From CBDCVA01 sp965222935 [NCBI: Candidatus Latescibacterota bacterium] (GTDB lineage: Bacteria; Latescibacterota; CBDCVA01): a stretch of 64,000 nucleotides of DNA. Positions 42,465 to 51,077 of the stretch are shown here, piece by piece (position 1 is the first letter of the stretch; each line of letters begins with the position of its first letter). The stretch is taken from the NCBI GenBank assembly GCA_965222935.1, contig CBDCVA010000002.1:372001-436000 (forward strand). Direction: 5' to 3'. The notes under the pieces are model-generated. The model was not told where the DNA came from. It did not search any database and saw nothing but the letters and a program-made list of their open reading frames with translations. The position numbers and the translations under genes are program-made.

Positions 42465-45107
42465 TCAGCCCGCACCGTCGATGCTCTCCACAAGCCGCCC
42501 GTGAATCTCGGTCCTCCGCGATTCGTTCACCACCCTGCCCTCGCCGACCTCCGTGACATAGAACGCATTCACCGCCTTATCCACCTCGGTTGTGATCCGT
42601 GCAGTGTGAATGTCCAGTCCCAGATCCGACAGCGTGTGCGTCATCATGTAGAGTAATCCCTGACGGTCGGCGGCGGAGATCTCAATGACCGTGTGCTGGC
42701 GGGAGACGCTGTCCTCGAACGTCACCAGAGTCGGATGGGTCCCGGGCTTACTCCACCGACGAGACCAGCGCCGCCGATGCTGCTCGAGCAACCGCTCCAC
42801 CGAGATCTCTCCAGCTAGGACCGCCCGTAGCCGATCGCGCACCTCGCGCTGATGGCCCGAGGAAACCCGCGGCCTGTCGTCATCGGCCTCGGTGACCTCG
42901 AACAGGTCGAGGACAACGCCATCATCGCGGGTATACGCACGTGCTCCGATGATGTTCAGATCGGCGCTCGAGATGACGCCACAGATTTGCGAGAGCCGAT
43001 ACGGCTGATCCCGCGTACACACCGTCAGCGTACTGTAGGCGTCGCCCGCCTCCAGCCACGTTGCGCACGGTGCGGGATCCAGCTCTCCGATCGAAGCCAG
43101 GTGTCGGCCGATCTCGCCCACTTCGTGGCTCAAGATGTAGCGCTCGGGCATCCCCTCCAGATGTGCCGCTACACGCTCGCGCCCGAAGGTAGCGCTTAAC
43201 TCCCGGATCGCCTCCTGCGCGACCTTCTCCGCGGCACCCCTCTCGTATCGAGTACCGCTGTCACCCTCGATGATGTGTGAGAGATTGATGTACGCGTCCC
43301 ACAAGAGCGCACCTTTCCACTCCGTCCAGACCGACTCGTTCAACGCGTGCAGGTCGGCGTAAGTCAGGAGGTACAGGCCTCGCAGGTGCTCGATCGAGGG
43401 GACCTGCACCGCCACATCCCTGAGCATGGCCAAGTCGCCCATGTCGCGCCGCTGGCTCAAAGTGCTTAGCAACAAATGGTGTCGCACCAGGAACATCAGA
43501 AGCTGTCTTTCGCTCGGCAAGAGCCCCAGCCGTTCGGCAACAGGCCGCACCAACTCGGCGCCGTGCTCCGCGTGGTCACCCCGCCTTAATGGCTTGCCAA
43601 CATCGTGCAGCAGGACGGCCAGGTAGAGCACTTGCGGATGCTCCAGCTCGGTCACGACGTTCTCCTCGGGCGTCGGGGAGACGGACATGCGCCTAGTGAG
43701 GGTCTCGAGGTGCTCCACGGCCCTAAGCGTATGATCGTCGACCGTGTAGGCATGGTAGCGGTCGTGCTGCACGAGACTGGAAAGGGCGCCAAACTCGGGT
43801 AGGTAAGCGCCTAGCACCCCAAGCTCATGCATGTGGCGTAACGCCGCCGCCACGTTACGATCCGCACCCAGGATGCGGAAGAAGATGCGCCTCCCCTCAA
43901 GCGAAGCCCGGAAGTTCGCGTCGATCAGCCCCAGGTGCTCCGCGATCGCCGCCTCGCATGACGCGTCCAACTCCACCGAAAGCCTCTGCTGCTCGGCGAA
44001 GACGGACAGAAGCCGCAATGGATCAGCCTTGAAGAACCCATCCCGTCCCCTCGACGGCAGCCCGAGAGAGCGGCCGCGCAGAACGAAACCGCTGGCGAGG
44101 GCCCGCTGCCGGACCCGATTCAGCAGCCACCAAGACCGCCGTTGCTCGGCCAGGAGCGTCCGCAGCGCAACGTCCGTCAGACGCTTGATCTGGTGGGCGG
44201 CCAAATAGTACCCCTGCATGAACTGCTCGACCGCTCGACCCACGTCGCTGTCCTGATAACCGAGGCCCGCGGCCATGGGCGCTTGAAGCGCATGGTCGAG
44301 CACGTCCTGCTTCCTATTGGCACAGAAGTGGAGTTCGTTGCGCGCACGTAAGAGAACGTCGTAGGCAGCGTCGAGAGCTTTCTCCTGATTCGGGCTGAGG
44401 AGCCCGTCGTGCTCCGCGCCATCTTGGGACGGTCGATGACCGACGATGAGGTTCGCCCACCGCAGATCGTGGACGTCCCGCAGGCCGCCGGGGCCTTCCT
44501 TGACGTTAGGTTCTAGGAGCCCGACACGACCTTGATACTGGGCGTGGCGCAGCTCGCGGTTGCGCGCGATGGCAGCAATGAGCGCCCGCTCGTTGCCGCG
44601 CGCGACCCCACGCCTGAAAGTCCGCTCGAAGCGCGCGAAGACCTCCGGGTCCCCCGCCAGAAAGCGCGCATCGAGCATAGCCGTGAACGCCTGGTGCTCA
44701 TTCCGCCCTAGCTGCACGCACTCGCCGAACGTACGAGAGGCATGGCCCAGTTCGAACCCGATGTCCCACAGAAGTCGCAAATACTCGCCCACGGCCTCCT
44801 GCGGCAAGCTCCGCCCATTCTCGGATACGAACAGAAGATCCACGTCGGAACCGGGATTCAACAGACCACGGCCGTACCCCCCTAACGCAGCCACAGCGAC
44901 CGCGAGCCCCTCGGTGGCGACGCTCATCGCCTCAGCGGTCCCCACGACTACCTCGTCCACAGCGTCGCACAGTGCGGAGGCCACAACGCGACCGGGCGTC
45001 CCACGCGCGTGGAGCGCACGAATCTCCTCGCGGCGGCCCGCCAGCGACGCCTTGAGCCGCTCGACCAGCGGATGCACTCTCCGCTCAGATGACACCTGAG
45101 CCTTCAA
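42465..45107 (-). CDS. glnD: [Protein-PII] uridylyltransferase/uridylyl-removing enzyme
   Basis: 880 residues with the four expected modules. The nucleotidyltransferase (GGYGRGLLNPGSDVDLLF, with the catalytic G-x11-D-x-D) is followed by a helical linker, an HD domain (LLHDVGKPLRRGDHAEHG) and two C-terminal ACT domains (LTVCTRDQPYRLSQICGVIS; IEISAADRQGLLYMMTHTLS). It senses glutamine and reversibly uridylylates PII. The start is TTG at 45107, overlapping the dapF stop by 4 bases; a GTG four codons later is possible. No glnB gene is in the window. Confidence 0.92.
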   Translation of the reverse strand: MKAQVSSERRVHPLVERLKASLAGRREEIRALHARGTPGRVVASALCDAVDEVVVGTAEAMSVATEGLAVAVAALGGYGRGLLNPGSDVDLLFVSENGRSLPQEAVGEYLRLLWDIGFELGHASRTFGECVQLGRNEHQAFTAMLDARFLAGDPEVFARFERTFRRGVARGNERALIAAIARNRELRHAQYQGRVGLLEPNVKEGPGGLRDVHDLRWANLIVGHRPSQDGAEHDGLLSPNQEKALDAAYDVLLRARNELHFCANRKQDVLDHALQAPMAAGLGYQDSDVGRAVEQFMQGYYLAAHQIKRLTDVALRTLLAEQRRSWWLLNRVRQRALASGFVLRGRSLGLPSRGRDGFFKADPLRLLSVFAEQQRLSVELDASCEAAIAEHLGLIDANFRASLEGRRIFFRILGADRNVAAALRHMHELGVLGAYLPEFGALSSLVQHDRYHAYTVDDHTLRAVEHLETLTRRMSVSPTPEENVVTELEHPQVLYLAVLLHDVGKPLRRGDHAEHGAELVRPVAERLGLLPSERQLLMFLVRHHLLLSTLSQRRDMGDLAMLRDVAVQVPSIEHLRGLYLLTYADLHALNESVWTEWKGALLWDAYINLSHIIEGDSGTRYERGAAEKVAQEAIRELSATFGRERVAAHLEGMPERYILSHEVGEIGRHLASIGELDPAPCATWLEAGDAYSTLTVCTRDQPYRLSQICGVISSADLNIIGARAYTRDDGVVLDLFEVTEADDDRPRVSSGHQREVRDRLRAVLAGEISVERLLEQHRRRWSRRWSKPGTHPTLVTFEDSVSRQHTVIEISAADRQGLLYMMTHTLSDLGLDIHTARITTEVDKAVNAFYVTEVGEGRVVNESRRTEIHGRLVESIDGAG

Positions 45108-45937
45108 CTCGAAACGGCCGGCGTCGAAGCTTCGTCGCTCAGCGAGCCTTCATACACCAGGCGCGCCTCGCCATCCAACGAGACAGCATGGACGCCCTCG
45201 CCATCAAGCGTGTAGCCTACGCACAAGGGTCCGCCCCGCGCCTCAACGGTGACGGGCGGCTCCAGCCGACTCAGAAGCCCTCCCACAACCGCGGCCGCAA
45301 CTGCTCCTGTGCCGCATGCCAACGTTTCCCCCTCGACCCCTCGCTCGTACGTTCGGATCGCAGCGCGTTGGGGATCTAAAGGCTGGACGAAAGTCGCGTT
45401 CGTGCCCGCTGGGCTGAACCGGCGATGATACCGGATCTCCTGGCCCAACTTTTCCACTTCCACCGCATCGAGGTCATCCACGAACACCACCACATGGGGC
45501 ACCCCGGTGTTGATGGAATGGACGGTCAACTCACCCTTCTCCAGATGGAGCCCCAGGTGGAGCTCGGTGACGGTGGGGTCGGTCATCGAAAGCTTGGCGC
45601 CCGTTGGGGTCACCTCTGAATGGTGCAGTCCCGCTTGAGATTCGAACGTCATGCGCCGTCTCGCGATCCGCTTGAGGTATGCAAACCGAGCGATGCACCG
45701 CGCGCCGTTGCCGCACATCTCCGCCTCGCCGCCGTCGGCGTTGTAGTAACGCATCCGGAAATCGGCCAGGTCGGAAGGCTCCACCAAGAGCACTCCGTCC
45801 GCACCGACCGAGATGCGCCGCTCCGAGATGCGCGCGATGAACTCGCCCCGCTCTTCGGGAATCACGCCTTTTCGATTGTCGAGAACGATGAAGTCGTTGC
45901 CTGCTCCTGCCATCTTCGCGAAGCGTAACCTGGCCAT
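45104..45937 (-). CDS. dapF: Diaminopimelate epimerase
   Basis: 277 residues with both catalytic cysteines in their motifs: EMCGNGARC (Cys75) and TLACGTGAVA, plus the N-terminal MAGAGNDFIVLD. It converts LL- to meso-diaminopimelate for lysine and peptidoglycan synthesis in the cytoplasm. The first gene of the block it shares with glnD (4-base overlap). No promoter of note was identified in the 245 bases upstream. Confidence 0.93.
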   Translation of the reverse strand: MARLRFAKMAGAGNDFIVLDNRKGVIPEERGEFIARISERRISVGADGVLLVEPSDLADFRMRYYNADGGEAEMCGNGARCIARFAYLKRIARRRMTFESQAGLHHSEVTPTGAKLSMTDPTVTELHLGLHLEKGELTVHSINTGVPHVVVFVDDLDAVEVEKLGQEIRYHRRFSPAGTNATFVQPLDPQRAAIRTYERGVEGETLACGTGAVAAAVVGGLLSRLEPPVTVEARGGPLCVGYTLDGEGVHAVSLDGEARLVYEGSLSDEASTPAVSS

Positions 45938-46182
45938 CCCTACCTCATCTCTTCATCCGCGAGGGCACATAGCGTGCGAGAGTTGCTCGCCATCCATAAC
46001 CCAGTCACTTCTATGCCCCGGCGGGCCCTTCCCGCGCTCTAGAAACACCATTGCGGCGCCCGACGCAAGCCCCGCGCCCATGAGGAAGGCGGGCGCCCCG
46101 GGAGCACAACCGGTGTGGTTCGCCGATCGATCACCAAGTCGTCGGGGGACGACCCACTGCCTGTGCCTCAGGTGGGGAGAGA

Positions 46183-47415
46183 TCAGAGCCCGGCGGAGTC
46201 GAACGATTCTCCGACGTTTCGGACGCGTAGCTTCCGCCGAATAACCAGGAGGTCCTGGGCAAGGCGGTTGCCAAGACGAGATTTGGAGAACGAGCGCAGA
46301 GCGCCGCCAACAGCGCCTTCCGGGGCCCGGAACCAACGCGCGTCTCCCAGGCCGGGGCCGTCGCCGAAGTCAGCCATCCAAGTGGAGCGAAGCCTGTATT
46401 CCTGCGCCCGATCGCACAGGAAGCGCAGGAGAGCCTCCAGTTCGGAGAGCTCCCAGGGCGGTTCCGGCGCGGCACCCCGATGCCAGGCGTACTCCAGGGC
46501 GGGAATGACACCCATCGCCATCAGCATCTCGATCCCGCGCTGCAGGCTATCAAGCGGTTCCAGGCCGACAATCAGCCGCGAGACGACCGTTCCACGCGGG
46601 AAAACGTCCACCGCGCGCGTCAGCGCCTCCAGATAGCGTTCGCGCGGCACCAGTCCCGCACGATGCCTGCAGACCTCCTCCCAGATGGCAGCGTCGTGCA
46701 CGTCCAGGTGGTAGGCGACCGCGTCGATCCCCAGCGCGTAGGTACGGTCCACCCATGCGTCATCGACTGGCGGGTAGAGTTCCACGGAAATTCGGATGTC
46801 GAATCGCTCACGGAGTGCTGCCACATAGGGCTCGAGAAATCGTACGCCACGGTCGGGGTCCGCGATGTATCCCACCTTCAAATGTACGTAATCGGCAGCC
46901 CCGGCGTCCAGCGCCCGGTCGATGGCAGCAGCCACGTCTCCGACGCTGAGGGCGACCCGATCCGGCGCCCCGGGCACTAAACCGAGACCGCACAGCGCGC
47001 ACCCCGAATCGCCATTTGCCAGGGGGCAGTTGAGCGTCAGGTCGAGAATCAAAAATCCGTTGTGCAAGCGAGCGAAGTCGCCCAAAATCGTCCCGCCCGC
47101 CGTCGGCGCCGCGAAGAAATCTGGCCGCGGCATCACCTCCACCCGAAGCCGGTCAGCATCCCGCTCGAGAAGAAAGCTGGCTCCCTCATGGGTCAGCCGG
47201 AAGCCTAGCCCTCCGCCAGGCACCTCCCGAATGGGCGCCGTCACGGGCAGGAACTCGGGCAAGAGCACACTGACCGCCTGCGTCGAACTGCCGGCATAAC
47301 GCACAGTCTGGGTCAGGTTCTCACGGACCGCGAGGCGCGGATCGAGCACGGTACCAAAGGCGGCGAGCCCAAGCTTGAGCCGCCCGGGATGCCACGAGGA
47401 GGGAGCCGTCATCAT
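46183..47415 (-). CDS. Radical-SAM-like protein with unusual Cys spacing
   Basis: 410 residues. A strand LILDLTLNC leads into Cys130, Cys139 and Cys142 (C-x8-C-x2-C) where canonical radical SAM enzymes have C-x3-C-x2-C. What follows looks like the rest of a radical SAM barrel: YVHLKVGYIADPDRG, ISVELYPP and a late VSRLIVGLEPLDS. The first 110 residues form a separate domain of unknown type. I start it at ATG (47415) because AGGTGA precedes it. Likely function is radical chemistry on an unknown substrate; identity is not established. It is 245 bases upstream of dapF. Confidence 0.6.
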   Translation of the reverse strand: MMTAPSSWHPGRLKLGLAAFGTVLDPRLAVRENLTQTVRYAGSSTQAVSVLLPEFLPVTAPIREVPGGGLGFRLTHEGASFLLERDADRLRVEVMPRPDFFAAPTAGGTILGDFARLHNGFLILDLTLNCPLANGDSGCALCGLGLVPGAPDRVALSVGDVAAAIDRALDAGAADYVHLKVGYIADPDRGVRFLEPYVAALRERFDIRISVELYPPVDDAWVDRTYALGIDAVAYHLDVHDAAIWEEVCRHRAGLVPRERYLEALTRAVDVFPRGTVVSRLIVGLEPLDSLQRGIEMLMAMGVIPALEYAWHRGAAPEPPWELSELEALLRFLCDRAQEYRLRSTWMADFGDGPGLGDARWFRAPEGAVGGALRSFSKSRLGNRLAQDLLVIRRKLRVRNVGESFDSAGL

Positions 47416-47548
47416 CGTCACCTGCGAATGCCAAGGGACAAACGGGCCGCGCCGGCCCAATTAAACATGAACTTGATCAACAATATACTATTGTCCCCGG
47501 CAAGTCAACTTCTTGTGCATCTTCAGCCCACCGCTAGACCCAAAAAAT

Positions 47549-47575
47549 TTGCGCTTGCGGTGCCTGGCGTATATT
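47549..47575 (+). promoter_or_regulatory. Promoter of tRNA-Lys
   Basis: TATATT (47570-47575) is a near-consensus -10 box in an AT-rich patch, preceded by TTGCGC (47549-47554, 15-base spacer) or an overlapping TTTGCG (16-base spacer). It ends 57 bases before the tRNA, so a short leader would be transcribed. Confidence 0.4.
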
Positions 47576-47632
47576 CTTTTCGCCGCGACGGGCTTAACCC
47601 TCGACAGCGTTGCACCCACACTGACTTTGTGC

Positions 47633-47705
<73 letters not shown>

Positions 47706-47757
47706 CTCTCATAGAGGCGAGGCTTTACCCTATCACCTACAAATACGGGAGATCGCG

Positions 47758-48405
47758 ATGGCTGATTTTGAAGGCATGGCACAGAATCTGATCATCGGCA
47801 ACGCCCCCAAAACGGCGGAGCTTGTCAAGGAAGCCATCGACGAGGGTACCGACGCTCAGGATATTCTCAATCAGGGTTTGATCGCGGGAATGGACGTCGT
47901 CGGTGAGCGCTTCCGCAAGATGGAGATCTGGGTGCCCGAGGTGCTCATCAGTGCGCGCGCCATGAAGGCAGGCATGGCCCTCTTGCGCCCCATTTTGGCG
48001 GAGACCGGTGTGCCCCCCGTCGCGACATCGGTCTCGGGCACCGTCAAGGGTGACCTGCATGACATCGGCAAGAACCTGGTCATGATGATGCTGGAGGGGA
48101 CCGGGTTCGTCACGGTGGACCTCGGCGTCGATACGCAAATTGAGAAGTTCGTCGAAGCCTACCACGAGCACGAGCCCGACGTCATCTGCATGTCGGCGCT
48201 TTTGACCACGACGATGCCCAACATGGAAAAAACCATCGACGCCTTTGTGAAAGAGGGCATCCGGGACAAAGTCATCATGATGGTCGGCGGCGCTCCGGTC
48301 ACCCAGGAGTTCGCCGATTCCATCGGCGCCGACGGCTACGCGCCCGACTCGGCTGGAGCCGTCGTCAAGGCGAAGGAACTGCTCGGCATCGAGGTCAAGT
48401 CGTGA
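47758..48405 (+). CDS. Corrinoid (B12-binding) protein of methyltransferase systems
   Basis: 215 residues with two domains. An N-terminal helical cap (residues 1-85, EIWVPEVLISARAMKAGM) is followed by a cobalamin-binding Rossmann domain with GDLHDIGKNL, in which Asp99, His101 and Gly104 form the D-x-H-x2-G motif whose His replaces the lower axial ligand. SALLTTTMPNM and GGAPVTQEFADSIGADGYA complete the B12 fold. Such proteins shuttle methyl groups from methylamines or methoxy compounds. No partner methyltransferase or reactivase is in this window. A strong terminator ends the transcript. Confidence 0.85.
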   Translation: MADFEGMAQNLIIGNAPKTAELVKEAIDEGTDAQDILNQGLIAGMDVVGERFRKMEIWVPEVLISARAMKAGMALLRPILAETGVPPVATSVSGTVKGDLHDIGKNLVMMMLEGTGFVTVDLGVDTQIEKFVEAYHEHEPDVICMSALLTTTMPNMEKTIDAFVKEGIRDKVIMMVGGAPVTQEFADSIGADGYAPDSAGAVVKAKELLGIEVKS

Positions 48406-48432
48406 CGGTCCGCGAGCGTAGCTTGCGGGCGG

Positions 48433-48467
48433 GGCCGAATCGCAAGGCGATTCGGCCTTTGTCTTTT
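48433..48467 (+). terminator. Rho-independent terminator after the corrinoid gene
   Basis: A perfect 11-bp stem GGCCGAATCGC / GCGATTCGGCC with AAG loop (48433-48457) is followed by TTTGTCTTTT. This is the clearest terminator in the window and isolates the corrinoid gene from the sugar isomerase downstream. Confidence 0.85.
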
Positions 48468-48505
48468 AGCTTCCCGCTCCGCATGGCCCGACCGAGGGAG
48501 CGCTC

Positions 48506-49378
48506 GTGAACCGGGTGCTCTGCTACTCATACACCTACCGTGCCTATCCGCTGGAACGGGCGCTTGCGCAGGCCAAGCAATACGGCTACGATGGCCTGGA
48601 AATCAGCGTCGTCCACTACGACCCCGAGCGGCCTGATGAGACCATCACCGAGGCCAAAAGAGCCGCCGACCGCGTGGGCCTTCCCATCCCCGTCATCGCA
48701 GGAGGAGGGGATCTGTTAGCCGAAGACCCCCAGCAGCGTCGCGATGCCTGCGACCGGATCGTGGCGATCATCCGTGCCGCGGCCGGGATCGGCGCCGGGA
48801 TCGTCAACGGTATGACGGGCGGCCTCGTCGGCCGAGCCCGTGAGGATTATGGATCGAACGGCTCGGCGCTGGCGACCCAGGAACACTACGAGCGCGTCGC
48901 CGAGGCCCTAGTACCGGTAGCTCGTACCGCCCACGATCTCGGGTTGACTTACAGCCTCGAACTGCATATGAACACCATCCACGACACGGCTCAAGCCGCC
49001 ATGCGCCTCCTGGATCTCGTCGGTAGCCCCGCCTTGGGTGTGACGTACGACCCCGGCAATCTTTTCGCTATCCCGACGGCCGAGCCGCCCGCCCGCGTCC
49101 TCAAAATCCTGGGTGATCGCCTGAAGCACGTGCATCTTAAGAACGGCCGATGGCTTGGCGGAAGCTACGATTGGAGCTGGCCCCTGGAGCTGGGCCACAT
49201 TGACTACTACCAGGTCCTCGACGACCTGAAGAGTGCCGATTATGCCGGCGATCTATCCATCGAGTACGTTGGCCTGGGCGACCCCAGTGTTCCTGCGCGG
49301 CGCGACGTCGTTTACACCCGTATGCTTTACCGCGATGTGCGCGGCATCGTGCGGGGCATCACCACTCGCGCGAACTAG
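48506..49378 (+). CDS. Sugar phosphate isomerase/epimerase family protein
   Basis: 290 residues of the xylose-isomerase-like TIM barrel. Recognisable blocks are YGYDGLEISVVHYDP, YSLELHMNTIHDTA (Glu, His), GVTYDPGNLFA (Asp), LKHVHLKNG (His) and DLSIEYVGLGD (Glu), which supply the usual metal-binding acids and histidines. Members isomerise or epimerise sugars and inositols. Start is GTG at 48506 with GGGAG upstream. It is followed after about 30 bases by a chorismate-using synthase but no functional link is evident. Confidence 0.8.
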   Translation: MNRVLCYSYTYRAYPLERALAQAKQYGYDGLEISVVHYDPERPDETITEAKRAADRVGLPIPVIAGGGDLLAEDPQQRRDACDRIVAIIRAAAGIGAGIVNGMTGGLVGRAREDYGSNGSALATQEHYERVAEALVPVARTAHDLGLTYSLELHMNTIHDTAQAAMRLLDLVGSPALGVTYDPGNLFAIPTAEPPARVLKILGDRLKHVHLKNGRWLGGSYDWSWPLELGHIDYYQVLDDLKSADYAGDLSIEYVGLGDPSVPARRDVVYTRMLYRDVRGIVRGITTRAN

Positions 49379-49413
49379 ACCACAAGTCCGCCCGTCATGA
49401 GGCGCCTGTGCTG

Positions 49414-50949
49414 ATGGAGCCCTCGCTCCGAGTGTTACGACGCTGGCGCGAAACCTGGCCGCGCGCACCCATCTGGACGGAAATCGAAGCGCCCCCGCCG
49501 TCCGATGCGCTAGCGCGGGTCCACGAAATCGATCCGCGGGCCGTGCTACTGGAGAGCGTCCAGACGGGTGGGCGGACCGGGCGCTACTCGGTGCTCGGGA
49601 TCGGCCCCGCAGCGGCGAAGTTCTGGAGTCGAGACACGCGCGCCTGGCTCCGTAGGGACGGCCGCACCGTGGCCCTCGACGCCGCCCCGGTCGCTGCTAT
49701 GCAGGAACTGCTGCACGAGCGTCGTGCGCCGGACGTGGCCGAGCTTCCGCCCTTTTGCGGCGGTGCCATCGGTCTACTGAGCTACGACCTCGCCCATCAG
49801 TTCGAACGGCTTCCCGCGAAAGCGTGCGACGACCTTGGCCTGCCGGACATCTGGCTCGTGTGTTACGACCGCTGCGTGGTCTGGGATCATGCCAAGCAGC
49901 GAGCGCTGATCATCGCCTCGGTCCCTCTCGGGGATGATCTCGCAAGCACCGTGGCGCGGACCCAAGTCGAGCTCCTGGCGCTAGAGGAGAAACTAAAGCC
50001 AGGACCGCTCGCGGCCGGGGGTACGGATCACTGGTTCGGACCGTCGTCGCCCGAGAATGCAGCCACCACGCTGCAGCGGTTCGGCCTGGGCCGAGCCGTC
50101 GAGGCCAATATGCCACAGAACGCTTTCTGCCAGGCGGTCCGAAGTGCCAAGGCGTACATCGCTGGCGGCGACATCTTCCAGGTGAATCTGGCGCAGCGTC
50201 TCACCTTCCCACTGGAGGCCTCCCCGCTAGCCCTTTACGGCGCACTCCGTGCCGCCAATCCCGCCCCTTTCGCCGCCTTTGTACCTTTCCCGGGGGGCAC
50301 GGTGGTCAGTTCATCGCCTGAGCGCCTCATCCGCGTTCGAGGGCGCCGGGTTGAAACACGGCCCATTGCCGGGACACGCCCCAGAGGCCTGACCCCACTC
50401 GCCGATATAAGCTTGGCGGAGGAGCTTTTTCTCAGTCCAAAAGAGTGCGCCGAGCACCTGATGCTGGTGGACCTCGAACGCAACGATCTGGGCAGAGTTG
50501 CGGAGTACGGATCGGTGCGCGTGGACGAGCTGATGGTCCACGAGCCCTACGCCCGCGTCCATCACATTGTCTCCAACGTGACCGGTGAGTTGCGCGCCGA
50601 TTGCGACCGGGCCGACGTCCTCGTCGCCACCTTCCCGGGTGGGACGATCACCGGTTGCCCGAAGATCCGTGCCATGGAGATCATTGACGAGCTCGAGTCC
50701 ACGCGCCGTGGCTTCTACACCGGCAGCGCGGGCTATTTCTCCGATTCCGGCGCCATGGACTGGAATATCCTCATCCGCACGTTCGTCTGCGCAGGTGAGC
50801 GTTCCCACGTCCACGTCGGAGCCGGGATCGTTGCCGATTCCGAGCCCGAGCGGGAGTACGAGGAGACCCTAACCAAGGCGGCGGCACTGCTTGACGCGGC
50901 GGCTATGGGCAGCACGCCCATAGAGAAACTTGCGAGTGGTGTGCCATGA
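49414..50949 (+). CDS. Anthranilate/aminodeoxychorismate synthase component I
   Basis: About 511 residues with the chorismate-binding core: GGDIFQVNLAQRLTF, VSSSPERLI, RPIAGTRPRG, LVDLERNDLGRV, VHHIVSNVTGEL, ATFPGGTITGCPK and GFYTGSAGYF. The PIAGTRPRG motif has Ala where E. coli PabB carries its catalytic Lys, which favours anthranilate synthase (TrpE), but some PabB proteins also have Ala, so I do not choose a symbol. No glutamine amidotransferase partner (TrpG/PabA) is adjacent. I prefer the ATG at 49414 to the GTG at 49408. The protein uses chorismate plus ammonia. Confidence 0.85.
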   Translation: MEPSLRVLRRWRETWPRAPIWTEIEAPPPSDALARVHEIDPRAVLLESVQTGGRTGRYSVLGIGPAAAKFWSRDTRAWLRRDGRTVALDAAPVAAMQELLHERRAPDVAELPPFCGGAIGLLSYDLAHQFERLPAKACDDLGLPDIWLVCYDRCVVWDHAKQRALIIASVPLGDDLASTVARTQVELLALEEKLKPGPLAAGGTDHWFGPSSPENAATTLQRFGLGRAVEANMPQNAFCQAVRSAKAYIAGGDIFQVNLAQRLTFPLEASPLALYGALRAANPAPFAAFVPFPGGTVVSSSPERLIRVRGRRVETRPIAGTRPRGLTPLADISLAEELFLSPKECAEHLMLVDLERNDLGRVAEYGSVRVDELMVHEPYARVHHIVSNVTGELRADCDRADVLVATFPGGTITGCPKIRAMEIIDELESTRRGFYTGSAGYFSDSGAMDWNILIRTFVCAGERSHVHVGAGIVADSEPEREYEETLTKAAALLDAAAMGSTPIEKLASGVP

Positions 50950-51077
50950 GCGAGGAAACGTTAGGGCCCTCTCTGGATCGGGTCCGAGCCGCTTTCGAGT
51001 CGCTCTTGGCGGCAGAACTCAAGGCGGATTCACCCACCGCAGGGAGGGGCGCCGATGAATCTCAGCACCCTTCGTAG
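50946..51077 (+). CDS. Possible 43-residue coupled ORF
   Basis: The ATG overlaps the stop of the synthase gene (ATGA), and the frame encodes MSEETLGPSLDRVRAAFESL and a hydrophilic remainder, ending 23 bases inside the next gene. The helix-like start looks natural but there is no recognisable domain; it could be a remnant of a longer gene once present here. Confidence 0.25.
   Translation: MSEETLGPSLDRVRAAFESLLAAELKADSPTAGRGADESQHPS

Noticed and set aside
45938-46182. Open frames between the radical-SAM-like gene and dapF
   Set aside because: All are short, overlap confident genes and lack start signals; the gap looks non-coding.
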